A stretch of DNA of 64,000 nt. Source: Ardenticatenaceae bacterium (GTDB taxonomy: Bacteria > Chloroflexota > Anaerolineae > Promineifilales > Promineifilaceae). Location of the stretch: the NCBI GenBank assembly GCA_020634565.1, contig JACKBN010000016.1:83409-147408 (forward strand), in the 5' to 3' direction. Below, piece by piece: positions 63,001 through 64,000 of this stretch; position 1 is the stretch's first letter, and the number at the start of each line of letters is the position of its first letter. The notes below the pieces were generated by a model. That model did not search any database. It saw only the letters and a program-made list of their open reading frames with translations, and was not told the origin of the DNA. Both the position numbers and the translations under genes were made by a program.

Positions 63001-64000
63001 GTATTCGCCGCTGATCAACGGCGGCGATCCCACCGACGCCACGCCGCCCGGCACTGGTGGCCGTCTGGACATCGGCCACCTGGAGCAAAGCGGCATCAGC
63101 TACTTTGTAGACGACGATTACTGCGAAGCGTGTGAAAACGATGGCCTGATGTGGCAAGTTGATGCCTTTGCCACTATTTCCGACGCGGTAGCTGCTGCCG
63201 AAGCGGACCAGATGGCGCTTTCTACGAGCGAAATTGTGTCCACAAGCGAAGTTGTGGCGTTTGCCGTTGGTGTGGGAGCCGGTACGTACACAGAAAGCGT
63301 GACCATCTCTACGCCGCTGTGGCTGTTGGGCGATGGCCCGGATTTGGTGACGATTGCTTCACCGCTGGAAACGGCCGTTACTTTCGACGGCGCCACTCAT
63401 GCCGGTATCCAGGGCTTCACCCTCTATGGCACAGGCACGTCTGACGTAGGCGTCAACATCACCGGCGCGTCCAACCACATCACCGTGACGCGCAACCTGT
63501 TCCCCGGCACTTGGACTGGCGTTTTGCTAGACAATCGTGGCTCTGGCGATGTGCAGTTCAACACGTTTGTGGGCAACAATGCGGGGGTGAAGGCCGATGA
63601 AGGCTGGGCCTGGGCCACCGTCGAAAACAACATTTTTCATGGGGGGCAGGGGCTGTTTCCTCAGGGATTGGTGGCGCAGGGCTTTGGTGTGCTGTTCAGC
63701 GACTACAACCTGATCAACGCAGACTTTGCCCCGTATCAGGGCGTCATCACCGGTACCCACGACATCATCGGGCAGGACCCGCTGCTGACGGGTGATCACT
63801 TCACCATTCAGACTGGTTCGCCAGCGGTGGATGCTGCTTCGCCCCAGGCCGAAGTGCCGGAAGGTGGCGGCATTCGCGCCGACATCGGCTACCACGAACT
63901 GACGGCCGCCCCGGTCACCCTGCTATTGGGTCAGGTCGATCAATCAAAAGCGGTGGCCAACGTGGGCGTGGCCCAGGTGGAATATGGCGTCGTGGCGGTC
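54047..64000 (+). CDS. Giant secreted/membrane protein, 3' end outside window (partial)
   Basis: One frame stays open from the ATG at 54047 to the window edge (over 3300 codons). Parts: signal peptide (about 1-25); exported domain to about 260; two membrane spans (about 269-290, 297-315); TSP3 Ca2+ repeats (about 382-482: DTDNDGLDD, DNDGDGVLD); a large uncharacterised region; membrane spans about 1010-1090; TSP3 again (about 1288-1365); Ig-like domains (about 1560-1765); FG-GAP/integrin-like repeats (about 1830-2200: GDVNGDGLDDLLIG); then beta-helix modules, two of which begin with DDDYCxxCxNDG (about 2243, 3022), with a Kelch-like part between. No SD is seen before the ATG, and no other start exists in frame. 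Confidence 0.85.
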   Translation, partial: MKNTKINFLFLSLCAILFLVIPAAYAKDDNPLDAIQQQLEAIGPYRFTGDVEQTLVPVATSANIGQSETRIDTHFSGEKTAVDQFTISLRLEGGGVDAQAINLEQDGAKLYLVENGERTELENSLGLVGPTADQTAYLHAAENVRLKEEDKPVYIAAIYEFEINGPLFADYLRDQAQSQLPPSARSLKLEASPALQQLTGSGELWVDENGLPRRQIVHLNFPEMGEQYAVTSTMQMDFQYDGEAVHQLSLSNSPFSSFTSQLALPDWPTAVFSTLSLFSLLFFVISLAQNRRWVRTAVPITITFLLISTPIVQTLDLTRYAVQQAKAQSLTEALGLEEGNQLSVNGNPSTDPSPNTDYGLQITDYQSLDTDPAIICGDGSTSEDTDNDGLDDFTENCLGTDPYYFDSDRDTITDTLEVTGYTYAGQTWYSNPTDPDSNKDGIPDGSEWAAPVGTAVSRDTDNDGIPNLWDDDNDGDGVLDSQDISPFSATDYQSSFQLYSSRGNSSFNGYQYIEFQVQPQDESHLRYGTTPLDWPYDEEGNLQDLDNSSTDVQLIPYVKVLTNVRPDDDLLQAYGMTYYATGSGTYALYVPVVPVSDGGKIVAFYGKAAYGPAQVGASLNHTLFDIRWESMELIWMVQMNVDEMENNAITTNPTLINTYTESAIRLAGLETTRSENVEVAWFGTPNSPTEDRDLFNLMLGMNAAFMNYENPDLAEVVSRFTGTTATLTETWGVPAADVAVSTATLNHTDELLAHTNNVVPNFLTNNSYPTTDMASLLLATEQDIGWAGLDEMANPNANSFSFNLNTMLVNNLRSLKLSNFSYDGGWQSLATDETLTAVYNRYTDLTAILPDLQVTYPDVSQTDLQALMLMLYTSWINGRYTIVTIDGQPQLDPVAPDDAIAAQFRQDAITDLPTYAVESLQLGAVGAGLLINNTAGAYSYQRNDSAGNLSGMVHKFEPITNDMLSVNISSDDFFNTGQAVVAGVSAAFGIWDTIHGLSVLKGIEAVKIARFSRIMAGLATIVLVVELALIWYAFGTAFSAALYDYQESQALAYAIVATIFTLVLAALAATGVGLLLIGLLAIIAWIINEITGVDILDETIKAVVSFIYSAEALTQIEDLNFHGISTSLISGTGIQVGSKFRVSDTFYGHLATTNSGRNGDLYYYSGSYGYFSASSNSNYSVTTARKDPASCSYGNDFNDQYCYNWLHADFTFLQPAINMPLLVKHQIWAQTAAKECTLSGAYCDISTDAVTLPDDLPEDDDKWDAVEIKLDVLPNTLTGLWQWSALTNHDQDGDGLLASQDSNDNNWDRDGDGLSDAFEFELQASLGTNPDDFDSDDDGLSDGQEYRLGTTINDPDSDDDGLLDGEEFFHQEGTSFTGGGWMVTINSQDYWVFANPFSSDADNDGLLDGSEASNRTSPRAYNDAPRLNLTTADFQASPTGSAGIFIAPGDAMTAQLSLVNTGPTAVSETLSLCLPAGLTGASVSASGDVVPTTQTNGSCYQWDFSSNNLATGQSFTANLTASGAANTNADNLVASLPYPVTGVTELMTTTLPIINDATSPDVFFSAPADGELIGGGVSYYVVGGGASDADSWVDNVKLTSTDGTQTASGTSPWAYTWALPADGYYTLSAQATDAVGNQSAAASVQVAVDNTPPTINLAINDGDAIPATDNGRIEITLNGSASDNLSGLTRVQASVNGRPWQTIWSDAANPLSANWSGTWTLSTAASSQGEHSVRVRAFDLAHNLSAIVERTFIVDVQAPTDEMTNRAYLSEPPSTPANQPLTLYGVANDGGRIPLPATPVDLVGTLNSIADATIWLQPDSIAENDNGVTISWIGDFNGDRLADFAVGFPAAANGAGKVVIVNGQAGDWAIPRLGDAESLADGRISFVGTAGAGLGSVIAPAGDVNGDGLDDLLIGDPTNDRVFLIHGRTDDPGVDRLLDGPNGAQWSEIVVNTGDSLGTLLSSAGDVNGDGLADMLIGATSGSGSTVYLLLGQTNNLEALTLDTLTAVSFSSSTTTPAFTAVGDVNNDQIDDFAIASSGTVYLFSGDDTWTKNNQTALTTGAAIGTFSTGDAAPTIVALGDVNGDAIADFGYTNGTAPQVVFGSASHSWSSTSLGGFTPAASGFMAGVGDVDADGRGDLLLGNADGDAYLFLGSNLTQVQATISGVETAASAPYFAGADLNADGSSDLLLLPSAAAAAEAGYQARFQTTPIQREWLPTAAPVAVQPATTLDVTAPTAINISVDDDYCSTCANDGLTWGVTAFASLQAAVAAASSGDTLTVQPGVYDSFTITTDYLTIEGVLADAVFVDGGGSGTAVTADNTQGTILRNLTIRNADTLISLADAGVGGWDTPADRLTLNRLFLHDFTSHAVRLTDDSAVDISDVTLVGTDAHFQVDVDGSETDPTWTQILTDTRAAVGNNGAFSFDDNELFFANSYNDTIYTYDVTNQSWGTPLALPVEGLSPDSAFLASSPTENIYLLRAEDGVIPSRYYRYQTNGGWDFADISNGDTITTGAAIATDGDDILYALFGEGQDRLYQKDGQLTLANAWTDLGSPGAVGVGSALAWVLGSDIANPGLQYALLGGGSTDFCVHINSTDTWDCTLAEIPAAPGVGSALFWDGGDMIYALIGDNSTGFYRYSILGDSWEALPNLPVAVGSGGGMVRIDEYLYVVTGSSRDAVLRYGPVRATGYDKLTLSDILLVAPETTSTVNWINSGDLPDNYNFDPSNAPKVGGDSTLWMPGTEVINYAQAAFLNPAEDVYRLTSATPIAAGYHTYRPFASVGVSGEEFTSIQAAINSGANRVLLRPGNYAEDFYLVSGVSVAGVGTDRVYVSSPEGSTAPALVTAEGVNKALLTRLTLVGDGSGTAVLVEDGTTSSRITRTIIRDWETAVLINGATSELGIINNTILGNGTGVNAINCGPVNVRNTLFLYNPGTALQYEGCATTKLHTYNDYWGNGTNLSPLTPGGGEIFLDPLFLNFGNNDFRTEWYSPLINGGDPTDATPPGTGGRLDIGHLEQSGISYFVDDDYCEACENDGLMWQVDAFATISDAVAAAEADQMALSTSEIVSTSEVVAFAVGVGAGTYTESVTISTPLWLLGDGPDLVTIASPLETAVTFDGATHAGIQGFTLYGTGTSDVGVNITGASNHITVTRNLFPGTWTGVLLDNRGSGDVQFNTFVGNNAGVKADEGWAWATVENNIFHGGQGLFPQGLVAQGFGVLFSDYNLINADFAPYQGVITGTHDIIGQDPLLTGDHFTIQTGSPAVDAASPQAEVPEGGGIRADIGYHELTAAPVTLLLGQVDQSKAVANVGVAQVEYGVVAV
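55061..55142. repeat. Palindromic repeat inside the giant coding frame
   Basis: GGTAATCAGTTATCGGTAAA with GGTAATCCG pairs with TACCGATTACGGATTACAGA and TTACGGATTACC. It is the same family as spacer repeats at 28797 and 41832, but here it lies in frame, coding for NQLSVNGNPSTDPS and NTDYGLQITDYQS between the membrane spans and the first TSP3 array. Confidence 0.75.

Larger units (their letters stand above)
366..63381. repeat. Dispersed 8-bp palindrome ACGGCCGT, about 90 copies
   Basis: About 90 copies counted by eye, usually extended as (A/T)ACGGCCGT(T/A). Examples: 366, 1051, 2583, 5186, 8338, 12697, 15237, 20200, 25621, 33242, 37325, 46209, 53983, 56551, 62702. Most are inside genes on both strands, a few in spacers (12935, 43490). 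At this base composition only one or two would be expected in 64 kb. Density falls sharply between about 46.3 and 53.2 kb. Confidence 0.9.

Overview
The window looks like a piece of a Chloroflexota chromosome, probably from an Anaerolineae-like lineage. This is inferred from protein style only: a MalT-type LuxR regulator, very large secreted Ig/TSP3/beta-helix proteins, a C-terminal VYLPIV motif, NEW3/CARDB-type exported domains, and many intergenic palindromic repeats. No rRNA, tRNA or CRISPR array was seen. GC is moderate (by eye about 55%). The whole window is peppered with the palindrome ACGGCCGT (about 90 copies by eye, about 1-2 expected), similar in behaviour to cyanobacterial HIP1.

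Layout. 0-7 kb (+): an ABC-2 exporter operon (ATPase, permease, NEW3-type exported protein, second permease, TSP3 lipoprotein), then a two-component pair. 7-13 kb (-): a parallel module with response regulator, histidine kinase, MFS exporter, ABC ATPase and an ABC-2 permease fused to an exported domain. A conserved OmpR-like tandem site precedes three minus-strand transcription units here. 13-14.7 kb: a secreted PhoX/DUF839-like protein and a strong terminator. 14.8-20 kb (+): a five-gene operon joining a partner-switching signalling set (STAS antagonist, RsbW-like kinase, CNB-SpoIIE phosphatase) to two exported binding-protein-like products, one with a VWA domain.

20-31.4 kb (-): a 13-gene surface-sugar operon: GT2, PAP2, GT4, a GT-B-like protein, SpsF/NeuA-like cytidylyltransferase, a coupled 66-aa protein, split transketolase, class III aminotransferase, SDR, KdsC-like phosphatase, a NeuB-like synthase without a SAF domain, and a GNAT. 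It probably makes and activates an unusual acidic 3-deoxy sugar and attaches it to a glycan. Divergent from it are a PhyH-type dioxygenase and an MGDG-synthase-like glycosyltransferase.

33.7-34.9 kb: a decayed IS630-family transposase between two direct repeats of about 150 bp. 34.9-43.5 kb (+): a MalT-like LuxR regulator, an AT-rich orphan, then an FtsX-type permease, its ATPase, an MFS exporter and a coupled ACT-like small protein, ending at a strong terminator. This part has few ACGGCCGT copies downstream of the regulator.

43.5-64 kb: two giant secreted-protein genes, divergently transcribed from a 363-bp spacer. The left one (3382 aa) is an array of about 12 Big_5 Ig-like domains, several carrying inserted domains, ending in an OB-fold plus ExeM/NucH-like nuclease and a CARDB-like domain. 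The right one runs off the window (over 3300 codons without a stop) and has TSP3, membrane, Ig, FG-GAP and beta-helix regions. Many ORF ends and spacers are made of palindromic repeats, some of which provide the C-terminal codons and stops of genes.
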